From the NCBI GenBank assembly GCA_008828725.1, contig MEHQ01004429.1, positions 124,001 to 188,000 on the forward strand: a stretch of DNA of 64,000 nucleotides, given 5' to 3'. Under the pieces are notes generated by a model, which saw nothing but the letters and a program-made list of their open reading frames with translations, did not search any database and was not told the origin of the DNA. Of this stretch, positions 48,801-59,500 are shown in pieces (position 1 is the first letter of the stretch; each line of letters starts with the position of its first letter). The DNA comes from Saccharina japonica. Lineage: Eukaryota > Sar > Phaeophyceae > Laminariales > Laminariaceae. The translations under genes and the position numbers were made by a program.

Positions 48801-51739
48801 AATCACAATCGTAATATCATTTTATCAACAATATCAATGTTGCATCCCTTGGGTTGCTTGCTATATCGTGCATTTGCGCTGACGGGGGCGAGCAAAGCCG
48901 ACGGTGGAGCAGAAGCAAGGTTTAGAAACGTAAATACGTCGCTAGCTAAGGCAGGCAAGGTTTAGAAACGTAAACACGTCGCTAGCTAGGATACGGGTTA
49001 GGCACTGGAGGGCCGAAATACAAAACGAGCTCACGCTACGCCATACCGTTGTAGGCGATCAAGCAAGAGCCAGAAGTCTGATGATCAAATGTGGGGGTGG
49101 GACCGCCTGGTGCGGCGGGGGGCCTCAGTTAACCCCGAAACTGACAGGAGGTTACGATGGAAAAAGTCACGTCGAATCGATGGAACCAAAACGTCAAGCA
49201 TTGACATGGTTCGGCTTCCGCGGAAATCAAAAGCTCGAGCGGGAAAGGGGAGAACCACTCCTGGTATAACACGAAGCAGAAACCAACTACAGCAGTACAG
49301 CACCAAGCAGAAACGTAGGGACAACGGAAGACAGAGCGTCTCAACCCGCCTCGAAGCGGATATGATATGACAACAGCAGTGTTCTTGCTGTTGGTTTCCG
49401 GGGTAATACTCTCTCTGTACACGGTACGCTCTGACACTCTGACCATTCCGCCGATCAGGCCAGCGAGGGGGTAAGGTCGCAGTAACCCTGGGGATGGGAG
49501 CCCCCTGCTGGTCGTGGCAAGAGGCCTCGTGCAATTCCTGAAAACTTACGTTTACCAACGGCACGACTTCTGCATCTCAAGACAGCAGTCAGCAGTATTC
49601 GTTCGGTGCCGAGTGGCGCTGGGCGGCTGAAAAAGAGTTCAGCGATTTTTTAAAGCTGCTGACGCAAGGTCAACCATTTATCGAGAAAGGTTCCAGAAAG
49701 GGTGCCTTCAGTAGGGTACTGCTATGGGTCAAATTACTGTAGTCCAACCTTCGCCTCCAAGAAAAGTCCCAGTAGATACCATAAAAAACGACTTACAGGA
49801 CAACATGTCATACAGTACAGGACCCCTAATAAGAAACAGGCTAATAAGAAATCCAGGCTGAGATTTAGGGGGGAAATAATAAATTCGGGAGTCGTTATCT
49901 TGAAATTAGTGTAGAAAGCACCCTCTCTCGAATAAGAAATCCAGCCTGGACCGGATTTCCTTTTTCTTATTAGGTGTCCTGTACTACTGTATGGTATTTT
50001 AGGTACGTTACTGCGTTGCAATGTAGTATCTCTGCGTCGTGGTTTAGTGACCACATAACTTGTACCAGGTACTCGTATCTCTTTAGGACGAAGAATCGAC
50101 ACGGACACTGGGTGTGCTGGATGTCGACGGGTAGAAAAAACGGTTTAATGTGAAGAACACACACGTATAATAGCGAGCACGAGATGATCCAAAGATTACT
50201 GTAGCTCCAAAGGTGTCATAATATGATACGTACGTACAGGTATATACGAGGGTGTGAGACCGCGGTTTGATCCCTTGACCGACCGCCCCCACACTAAAAC
50301 CAGTACACTACCAGGGTATCAAGTACCAGGGTATCATTTATTGGGCCAAAAGGTCTTCACGCCCCCAAAAGACCACTCTCGTATTCTCACCAATAGCACC
50401 TTTGGTTGGCAATTTACCTGGTACTATTAATGCGACATACGTACTCGTACTACAAGTACACTTCGAGATACCACTGCTGTTGTTGTGCCTGGTATATCCG
50501 AATCGGTTTTTCTCGAAAACCGCGTGGAGACAACAACGTAGTGCTCCATCTTGCATTTCGACCAGGTACCGAATTTTATTCGCGGATGGTCCAGAATTAT
50601 CCAAATATTTGTATTGAATCGGTTTTCTTAAGGACTAGTAGAGCAGTACTGCCGCGGTACTGGTATACCAGGTATGTCATGGTCGGGTACCAAATACTGG
50701 TAACTGGTATGTACGTACCAGGTACGAGGTACCTGGTGCCTAACAGCCGTGCGCCATCTACCTCTACTCACAGCGCGAAATGTGATGTACTGCTGGGTTG
50801 CTGCGCGGCCGAAACGCGCAGCCAGAACGGCATCAGAACCAACTCACTTATGATGTGCCCGGCCAGTATGCAGTATGCCAAATGCCAACAGCCGACATGC
50901 CAGCATGCCACCGACCCTGAATAATACGGGTACCCGTCAGCCACCAGCCCATCAGCGCGATCTCGCTTGGTTGGAGTGGTCTGAACCGCGCGCTCGCTCG
51001 AGGGATTTCCATTCGGATGATTTCTCCGTACGTTTTTTTTTGTACCCAAGCTTGACCCAAGGTATGAATTCTGTTCTCTGTTCTCTATGATATCCGATTG
51101 AAGGGGCGCGATCATCGCCTTTCGTTCGCACCACTGCACGCACGCACACCGTTTGCCGCCAGAGCTCACCTTCCCGCTATGTTGTCGAACAAATCATCGG
51201 ACAGCCCGACCATCACCTGCATACATGTCATCAAGCGTGCAGGAAGGAGTGTTGGATCTTTCTTTCGCAGGCAGGTGTAGTAACGGATCAAAAGCAGCGC
51301 TCTTGCTCTTGCAGGTCTTGCAGGAGCTTTACGCACAACCACAGCAAATAAAAAAAAAAGGATAGGTTGCCTTGCCTCACGTACATACCATATCGTCATG
51401 ACTGTTTGCTGCGACTAAGTAGCTACGTAATGCGTTGTGTGTGCACGCTGCTGCATGCGTGACCTATTTGTCCAGCTGCTGTCGTTATGTAGACTATAGC
51501 CGCAAGCTCGAAACAACAGAGCAAAGGTACGAGCAATAGACTACAGCAGCAGAAAGCAGAAAGGTAACAACAGAGCGAGGTTCACCCGACGATGTTCTTC
51601 TTTACAGCAGCAGCACAGGCATAGTACCAACGTTGAGGTATCACTGTGGAAGCCTTGTTGGGGGATACCCAATTGCGACACGCTAGATTGTCACCTTGCT
51701 TCCCTGCAGGATCCTGCCGACATCGCTGGTTGGTGCCAT
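32879..51739 (-). CDS. D-lactate dehydrogenase with N-terminal cyclic-nucleotide-binding-like domain
   Basis: Fifteen exons join with matching phase: 51739-51695, 51216-51170, 48309-48238, 45691-45520, 44957-44850, 41958-41827, 40733-40654, 40034-39942, 38686-38609, 38061-37902, 37320-37201, 35844-35718, 34782-34658, 34102-34046 and 32983-32935. Residues about 16-148 resemble a CNB fold ('[12 protein letters not shown]', '[12 protein letters not shown]', '[14 protein letters not shown]', '[15 protein letters not shown]'). From about residue 165 it is an LdhA-type NAD-dependent D-2-hydroxyacid dehydrogenase: '[15 protein letters not shown]', '[13 protein letters not shown]', '[13 protein letters not shown]', the dinucleotide motif GCGKIG, and the catalytic Arg (NTSRG), Glu (DVYEKE) and His (LTGHQ). 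It should interconvert pyruvate and D-lactate in fermentation. The usual phosphate-binding cassette of CNB domains is not recognisable. The final exon is uncertain: after '[16 protein letters not shown]' either GTGAGA at 32934 is spliced to an unseen exon, or reading continues to the stop at 32879 (506 residues). Confidence 0.92.
33243..33375 (+). repeat. SINE-like repeat fragment
   Basis: Blocks 'gagagcgcct', 'gcgtgggtaggc' and 'agaagagcctac.ttgtgacc' match 57235-57375; head and A-rich tail are absent. Confidence 0.55.
38867..39100. repeat. GATAA-rich TIR element, family E, copy 2
   Basis: Starts 'taccgtattacacccgggtg' and ends inverted around 'gtgcgcgttatcttataatc'. Interior blocks 'ctcgacagcgggga' and 'ggccgccattttcata' match the copies at 58423 and 59382. 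It is in an intron of the dehydrogenase gene. Confidence 0.65.
39802..39836. repeat. (CTG)n microsatellite
   Basis: About ten consecutive CTG triplets, within an intron of the dehydrogenase gene (on its coding strand the motif reads CAG). Confidence 0.95.
40765..40985 (-). repeat. Retroelement-tail repeat fragment
   Basis: Matches 46055-46160 ('catccctttcgagacggagc', 'accgttcctacccctaatag') and, after a G-run, the 'gcatggccgtagtcgt' block of 45875. It begins about 30 bases from the exon at 40733-40654. Confidence 0.85.
45277..45472. repeat. (ATC)n/(CAT)n microsatellite
   Basis: About 195 bases of CAT/CAC/TAT triplets with very few interruptions, between two exons of the CNB-like region. It produces spurious Ile-rich and Met-rich frames. 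Confidence 0.97.
45858..46960 (-). pseudogene. Non-LTR retrotransposon 3' end (reverse transcriptase ORF C-terminus), broken
   Basis: On the minus strand from about 46957 the frame reads '[20 protein letters not shown]', '[11 protein letters not shown]', 'AVWEKVTKG', '[18 protein letters not shown]' and 'CPCGK', typical of the region after the polymerase domain of LINE-type ORF2. The expected zinc knuckle (CxC...H....C) is split by a stop and a one-base frame change near 46380: 'CPCGKAIE' is in one frame and '[12 protein letters not shown]' in the next. The second frame runs to 46059 and a G/C run, followed by the tail that recurs elsewhere as short fragments. The polymerase core is absent (5'-truncated, the usual product of target-primed insertion). 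It sits in an intron of the dehydrogenase gene, in the same orientation. Confidence 0.75.
48914..48992. repeat. Two-copy direct repeat of about 43 bases
   Basis: 'caaggtttagaaacgtaaat' plus 'acgtcgctagcta' occurs twice in succession with one or two mismatches. Confidence 0.9.
49811..49991. repeat. TIR element, family A, copy 2
   Basis: Starts 'tacagtacaggacccctaat' and ends 'cttattaggtgtcctgtact'. The interior matches 9176-9349 closely. It is in an intron of the dehydrogenase gene. Confidence 0.87.
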
Positions 51740-53790
51740 GATAGATGGAAAGCTGGAGTCGAACTGCTCTGGTGACTGAATTGTGTTATGCTGAAGTGGG
51801 TTGCAGGTTGTGCAAAGAAAAGTGACTTCATTTGGTTTGGTTTCAGTGGGACCCAACGAGGCCCCGACCTTGCAAGGCCTGCCACGGTTTACAACGACAA
51901 CATTGGCAGATACGGCTTTTTTACTTTTTACGTACCGACCCAGTAATCCTGACGACGACTTAGGATAGATCTTCCAGCGGTTTTCCGGGAAATTTCGACT
52001 CACTGATAGTATCAGGAGGAATTTCGTGGTCCGCAGTCCGGAACGTTCTCGCAATTTTCTCGCTAGGGCGCAGCCGCTTTTTCAACCCGTTTCTGGCCCG
52101 TTTTGGGCCCGGGTCGGTGTCAGGTTGGGTCTACGCCCGTGCCTCGACTCCCAGCGCCAGAATCGTAATAATCATCCCAACCCCTGGAAGATCTATCCTA
52201 AGTCGTTGTTACGGGGACTCTACCGACCAGGCAACCAGGGGAGCAAATGCAGCGGTTATACGAAGATATGTCAGCCGTCAGTACAAAATACGGGATAATT
52301 CTTGTGGGTATGTGAGCACTTCATGTACCGAGCGGAAATTGCATACCTGGTACACAGAGTACAGACACTGGACACCCAGAAAACCAGAGAGGTTGAGATT
52401 TACAGGAAAATACGTAAGATATGCGTTGCGAGCCGTCGTTACATAAACGAGCTGAATTTTAGTGAAGAAAAAAGGCACCCTTTCCGAAATACGAAATCCA
52501 GCGCCGCGGTGCCCGGGGCAGCATGCTGGTTCTTGCTCGGGGTGTCCTGTGTTGTATTCGATTTCCATCCATATTTTGTACCCGTAGCTTGCGTCGCGGG
52601 GGTAAGCTCGGTTCGGCGTGGTGGTGAGTCGACGAGCCCCAAGGGCAATATATAGCAATGCCGACCAACTTACGTGATACAAACATGAAAACGATCAACA
52701 CAACGAAACAAGGCAGCAAGGGCATTGTGAGAGTCAATGGGTAAAAAAAGCGAGAGGTTCGCGCAAATTGTGTGCCCTCGCCCGTTCTCGACAGGGAACT
52801 CTGAGTGCACCTACCTATGTTTTTTATATGTGTAAGTATTATATCAGTGTGAGGTAGTACTCGTACGTACCGTCCGTAGTGGTCCATCCCATATGATATG
52901 GCCGTACGCATATTCCTGTACTGAACTCACTGCTGCAACATGTGGTGGGTCCATGGATGGAACTGAACTGAACTGACTGTACAGTAGTAGTACTGCAGTG
53001 GCGCTGTGCATTGAAGCACGTGTGATGAAAGTTGCTGATATCATTTTCCTGGAACACCAGAACTTGCAAGGAATATAACGGTCCCGAACTCTATGCGAGT
53101 GGTTGGCCTTGTCGAACTCGACGTGTTGTTTACATCTTTTCCGAGGTCACGAAATGAGCAACAACCGCGCTTGGCGAAAACATTCGTTCTAGGTCCTGGT
53201 ATCGATGGGTAGACCCAAAAGATGTTGGTGGGATAAATAGCTGGTATCATAACATTATAATTGTTGGAGAGTTGTTGCCCTTCAGCAACCGGGGCCGCTC
53301 GCGTCTCGAACTCCGTGCCTATCAGCTCGATATTACCCTGGTGTACCCGAAAACATATCGAGAAGGCAAAAATACAAAAATACGGATACGAAAGTGTCGT
53401 AGGTACAACTCATTATCTCGGCATCTCGAGAGACGGACATGGCGCACACCAGAACGTCCACATAAAAACGAAGCGCAGGATAACCACCTCTAAACCTCTC
53501 GATATGCTGCGAAACTTTCCGGAATCTTCCTCTACGCCGTGGAGAGGTACTGGGCGATACTCGCCCCAAAAGCAGCATTCGCTGAATATCATGCGCAGCG
53601 TACAAAAACTATCACATCGCACGTGTGCGGTGCAATCTAAGCAGCATACACACCCGGCGTGACTGCAACGAACGATACTTTACTGTAGCCGAGATCAGCC
53701 GTGGTATACACCCTAGAAATGCTTTGACTCGTCCTCTTCACTGCTGTACAAAAACGCGAACCAAGTCCAGAGGTCGGGGCATCCTGCCAT
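51740..53790. other. Intergenic interval between dehydrogenase and PDCD5
   Basis: No recognisable gene. It must hold the dehydrogenase promoter and 5' leader. It contains a small inverted-repeat element (51945-52215) and several runs of CA/GT-like low complexity. Confidence 0.5.
51945..52215. repeat. Element with about 35-base inverted termini
   Basis: 'gacttaggatagatcttcca' at about 51957 pairs with 'tggaagatctatcctaagtc' at about 52185. The interior has a GC-rich core and no gene. It lies about 200 bases upstream of the proposed dehydrogenase start. Confidence 0.75.
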
Positions 53791-56173
53791 CTACATAAGG
53801 TCATCGTCGTTATCATCCGAGTCTTGGTCGTCGAAATACGTCTTCCGCTTCATGGTGACCTTGGTCTTCTTCTCCATCTGCGTGCTAACCTGTGAGGCAA
53901 ATAACCGGAGATGCGAGAAATAGATCGACCAAGAGATGTTAGGCACACACACGTATTCGTGCCATTGCTCAGTGGCGTGTCGAAGGGGCAGGCATCCAAA
54001 CCCTGTGTTAAAATCGACGTACATGATAGGTTTGAAACAGCAGCAGAGCAGCCACAAACAAGCACAGCATGCCTCCAAAAACAAACGCGTACGTGGTCCG
54101 AAAGACAGTAAGATCGACAGTACGGCTTGGAGGCACGTACGGCACGCACTCGAGCCAAACACGCTCGAGGAAGGAAAGCCCGACCAAGCAGCCAAGCCGG
54201 GCATGTCGACCACCCCACTAAAGTGTAAAGCGCACGACACACGGCGCACATGAACGCCAATGCTTACCCGCTCTAAAGGCAAAACCAGGGGACAAAACGA
54301 CGTAAAAAAAAAGGCTGCCGCGCTGCCGCGTACTGAGCACCAACTAGTAACACTATAGGCCAACTACTGTAAATGTCCCTTCCCATAATTCTTGAGAGAC
54401 GCAAGAAGCAACGAAAACGTACGACTACGACATTAGGAGCTTTCGGGAATGCGGACCACCGTCTGACCTGCCCTAGCATCTGTATGAAATGGTCCTCCGT
54501 GACCTTCCCGGGAAGCGCCCCTGATTTTGCGGCGTGAATCAGCATTTCTTCCACACGACGCGCCTTGTCCGGCTTGACCATGGCTGCTCCAGCAGAAAGC
54601 AGGAATAACAAAATCAAAGGTCAAGCGAAAGGGCGGAAGAAACGTTACCAATAAGATTTTCTGTAGAGGGCGGGTTTACGGTGCGTAATATCAATAGGCA
54701 GTGGAGCGGTGAGTGTCTGACGAACGTGTTGGTGAAACCGTCGGTACACAAGCAGTTGCAGCAGCAAAGCCCGGAGCAATCAAAATACCAAGATGCGGCC
54801 GATATAGAGCCTGTAACTGCTGCGGTAGAACTGCTGTATCAGAGGGAAAGACAACACGAAGACGGTCGAAGCCGTGGTCTTCCCACACGGCGGCTACGCC
54901 AGGGGGACGACAGGGTTGAGGTAAAACGACACAGATAGCCGCCACTTGCACATGCAAACCACCAGAGCGCGGGAATCACAGACCCCACAAAGCGCTACGT
55001 ACGTATGGGGTAAGCACTTTGCAGTCGTACTTCAACGTGTGTGCCTCCATCTTATAACACGTACGTACTTCAACGCGCTTGCGCACACCTCACCACCACA
55101 TGTATCACATCTGCGGCAGAAAATTGTACCATTCCGACGCACCGATGTTGCTCAAGCGAACCCGCGCTTCCGCAGTCATGATTTGGTCCAGAATTTGCTT
55201 TCGCTGTTCCTTTTCCTGCTGCTCCTGAAGAAGGAAAGGGGACAGATCGAAGACATGCCCGAGGCGCGCGCGCGCGGGGGGGGGGTGCACTATAAGCCAA
55301 ACGTTATGTTCAATGACAACCATTTGCGCGTGTTGCGCTACTTGCGGCTGCGAGTCATGTCGATCAAGCAACCCGCTTTGTCGAAGAAGAGTTAAAAACC
55401 GGACAGAAAGCGAAGAAGGCATTTGCTCGTTCGATGCATCGCCTGCAAGATGACTACACGTATCATGTGATGCGTGATTTGAGCTGCGCTGATCCGCAGA
55501 TTGACCCGTCGTCGGGTGTTCGAGGAGATTCACATTTCTCGGTTTGCTCCGGTTCACTGCGGCTGCTGTTCTCCATCGGCGGAGGCTTCGTCGAGAGTCT
55601 CGAGGACCCATACCCCATACCCTGCTGTATCTCCCCAGAGAGGGCAAATCCAAATCTACGATCTACGTACTGCAGGTACGATTTACTCGCACAAAAATTG
55701 AACAACTGTTGTTGTGCATCGAGTCACCAAGCAGAGCAACTTTCAGTAATTTTACATACGTCACCTATGCAAGCATGCTTCACGGCCATCACTTCGGTCG
55801 TCCTGTGTGTCTTTGCTTCACTACTGTTGCTAGCTGTGGCATGCACAACACGTACGCTCGAAAGCTACTGCCGTACAGCAGCAGTACCCCCAGGTACGTC
55901 GTATCGTGTCACCACCAGCAGCTGCTACTTTCACTGCTGGGTGTACTCTGCAACCAGCTTTGGGATGCCTCTACATTGCAGCAATAGCGCCGTAGTCTAG
56001 CTCTATAGCTTTTCTATGTCCATAGCAGGCAACGTTACACATATAATAGGCACGAAGAGTGCACGCACCTGCTGCGCCTGGCGTTGCGCTGCCTCCGGGT
56101 CCCTAGCCCCAGCCCCGCCCGCTGACCATCCTGCTGGCAAGGCATCTGCTGGAAGGTCCCCCACAGACTCCAT
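53791..56173 (-). CDS. PDCD5: Programmed cell death 5 / TFAR19-family protein
   Basis: Four exons join in phase: 56173-56069, 55224-55143, 54583-54468 and 53889-53791, giving 133 residues against about 125 in human. The family pattern is clear: a helix 'EQQEKEQRKQILDQIMTAEA', the core 'RVRLSNIAMVKPDKARRVEE', 'HAAKSGALPGKVTEDHFIQM', then 'VSTQMEKKTKV', a basic 'KRKTYFDD' and an Asp-rich acidic tail 'DSDDNDDDLM'. PDCD5 proteins are small helical-bundle proteins; in animals they move to the nucleus during apoptosis and interact with the chaperonin TRiC/CCT, while archaeal relatives bind DNA. Splice sites: donors GTGCGT, GTGCGT and GTCAGA; acceptors TCAG, GCAG and ACAG. The start at 56173 is the first ATG of the exon; a short upstream exon adding 'GE' before the Met is possible. 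It is transcribed divergently from the M23 gene. Confidence 0.95.
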
Positions 56174-56530
56174 TTCACCTACCAGCTATGTCCCCCGGCA
56201 AACTCAGCCTTCAGATCCGACCACGAATCTGAAAATGCTACCCTCGGCCAACAAATATCTCGCAAGGAAGGTATCAGACGCTCCGTGTTCAACACCTGCC
56301 CCAAAGGTGCTGTAGTTGTACGTACGAGTCGTACGGATTTACCGTTTTGCTCTTCCTTCTTGAAGTGTACGTGAGCGTGGGTTTCCTAAGTATTTAGGTG
56401 GCGTGTAGCATAGGGTTGATTGGTACTCCAGGTATCTCCAGCCGGCACCGCGCCACACCACGTGCAGCCTGCAGCAGCGCGTTGCGTTGGTGTGTTGTGG
56501 CGTGTCTGTGTGTTTAGCGTGGTACCGGTG
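56174..56530. promoter_or_regulatory. Putative shared divergent promoter of PDCD5 and M23-like gene
   Basis: The two start codons face away from each other with 357 bases between them, so both 5' leaders and promoters must share or overlap this interval unless upstream exons were missed. I see no clear TATA box or other named element; a 'gtacgtacgagtcgtac' palindromic stretch lies near 56317-56333. Confidence 0.5.
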
Positions 56531-59500
56531 ATGGCAATAGAGGGATCTCCAGTCATTGTTCATGGCAACTACGTTGCTGCAAGCCAGCCGGGATGCCACA
56601 TTGCCCATCACGACGCGGATTGGATCATCGAAGCCTCCGAATTCGACCCCGAAGACTTTGGGCTCTGTGCTGAAGAAGAGGACCTCGTACCAGACATGAT
56701 CATCGATCCCGAGACCAGATCACTCAGGTACGAGTACCTCCTACTTGCTGTAGCAGAGCGTAGCCAATAGCCCCTCCTAAGTCAAGTCCCCTTGCAGTTT
56801 AACAAGATACCAATCACCCAGTCGACGTTTTTGACGTTTTTTGGAAGCTGCTGCTCGATGTTTGAATGTTTGAATCCTCATCGTGCTGCGTAGGTGTGCT
56901 GTGTGAGTCGGCTTGGTACGGCAGCTCGTCGACAACTTTGATGCACACCCCCGGGAACTTTCGTATGTCATTTAAAAGCCTTGCATCGGAATTGCTACTC
57001 GTCTTTATAGTATCTTTATACGTACTCGTACACGTTACCTGCGATTGGTGTGATATGGCATCTGACAGCGAGGCATATTATCGATTTTTCGTACCGCAAA
57101 TATTTTCCGACCATCGCCCCGGTAGAGTAGTGGTCAGCTTCAAAGACTACTATTAATATCATTGGTACCCAAGATCGAATCCCACCGTGGTGAGAGATAT
57201 TGTCTTTACTTGAAAAAATAAAAAGGAACCAATTGCTGAGAGCGCCTTCGTGGCGTGGGTAGGCGGAATCCGACGCAAGTCACGAGGGAAGAAAGTGCTG
57301 AAATATTTTCGCGATAAAAATGCAAGGCAAGAACCGTAGTGGGGGAGGGAGAAGAGCCTACTTTGTGGCCCCGGATCTGAGTTACGACTAGGTAGGAGAG
57401 AGGAAGGAAGGGCGAAGATAATAAATGGGATGGAAAAATAAACCAAAAACAAAAAACAAAACAAAACAAAAAAACTGTAAATTCCAGGTAATGTCCTGCA
57501 TTCTGAACGAATGTGGTCAACTCCACCGGAACGTCGTCCTACGGACGTACGCGTACTCGTAGTTCTTTCTTGTGAATATGCTCGGAGTACAGCTGTCAGG
57601 TATCGCACATTTATCTCCGACTTGTCTTATGTGCAGGAGCGGCCGGCATAAATATTTGTGCAAGATGCGGGTCTTAATGGTCGAGGCTGGCCTTTCGGCC
57701 ACCTGGAGTTTTTTTTGGAAGAACGCCAGTGAAACACGCGCCGGAGCCGCGTGACTGCCCCTACCGACCTCGAGCCCCTTAAAAGGTACATAGGGGTCTG
57801 GGATCTGGGATCGGGTTGGTCTGGGCCGAGGTGCAAGGTTGAAATTGATCACACGTCCTGCACGAGGTTTTATGCCGACCAGTCTTGCACATAACGAACG
57901 CCATTATGTCCGGAGGGACACTTACAGGTGGAAGGCTTCTTTCTTCGGAGGGGCACGCACAGGCACTTGATGTAACTGCCACCTCGGCCGACGTCCCAGG
58001 TGGGCTCGTCTTCGCAACACCATCCGCTCGAGGTCTGAGGGAGTATGGGACTCTGGCAATGACATGGTTGAACGTGAAATCGCTCCAACGATTCCTCAGC
58101 CGCTCTGCGGCCGCAGTTGCTTGACAAACCGGCTCAATAGAGTTTTTTGCCCTTTTGGGGATGCGGCAATGGTGGCGTTCCTGGGTTCTTTCCCGGCCTC
58201 CGCACTGTCACCTCTCCGAGAGGCTCGCTCGTCTTACAGCTCCTTCGTCGTTGCTTGCATCTTGCGGGATTGCTCATCCGACCTTGCTTGCATCTCCGCA
58301 AATCCCTCTTCCGTTATGTTTTCAATATTTTCGAGACAGAGGTCGCTTTAACCGCTCGCCCTAGTCCACGTAGTCTCAACGGTCGCGCTAACGTGATCGA
58401 TGCTCTGCGGCGTGTCAGGTCTTACCGTATAACACGCAAGATAACTCCCTCCGACGAATTTCGAAGCTGATTCCTTCGACAATGGGCAAGGCGCAAACGC
58501 TGAGCGATGTGCCTATGGGAATATTTCGTTGAGACCTTTCCAAAGCCGGCCATTTTGGTTGTTTGTGTCCCCCTTGCTTTGGAGAAACTCGGCTCGAAAG
58601 TTCGTCGCAGGGAGTGTGTTATCTTGCGTGCAACACGGTATGCAGGTAGGAGAGAAAGCTAGCACTCATAAGCATGATGGGAAGGACTCTCGTGTCGGAT
58701 TATACCTGAATGAAGATACAATCCAACACGAGAGTCCTCCCAACCATGATCATGAGTGCTCTTTATTTCGCCTAACTGCGTAAGACCTGTCACGCTCCAG
58801 AGCATCGTCGATCGTTGCTTGGCGGCTTCTTTCACAATTAACCTCGCAGTACATGCTTATTCTGCCCCCGGCGTTTCATGTTTTTAGATTCGCCTCCCAT
58901 ACGAAATACAACAGTACCTACTGTAGTACACAGGATGAAGGTGTGTATCTTCCATGCGTACGATATCTACCTGCTGACGATATATTATATACATACAGCG
59001 GTAAGTTGCGTAGCGCCAGCGACTGTTCGTTTTGATTTCTCCGCGAGAGGTAATGTGTCGCTAGCATACACTTATTGATCAAACTCCTTATCAATGATAG
59101 GTGCTGCTGTTTACCTGATGCAAACGAATGGTTTGATGCTGTTGCGCCGCAAAACAGTCTTTGGAATTGCCCTGCATCATACCCCCCCCCTTTCCCACCC
59201 CCATCATCTCCTACAGCGTCTTGCGGGATTGCTCATCCGACCTTGCTTGCATCTCCGCAAATCCCTCTTCCGTTATGTTTTCAATATTTTCGAGACAGAG
59301 GTCGCTCTAACCGCTCGCCCTAGTCCACGTAGTCTCAACGGTCGCGCTAACGTGATCGATGCTCTAGGGCGTGTCAGGTCTTACCGTATTACACGCAAGA
59401 TAACTCCCTCCGACGAATTTCGAAGCTGATTCCCTCGACAATGGGGAAGGCGCAAACGCTGAGTGATGTGCCTATGGGAATATTTCGTTGAGACCTTTCC

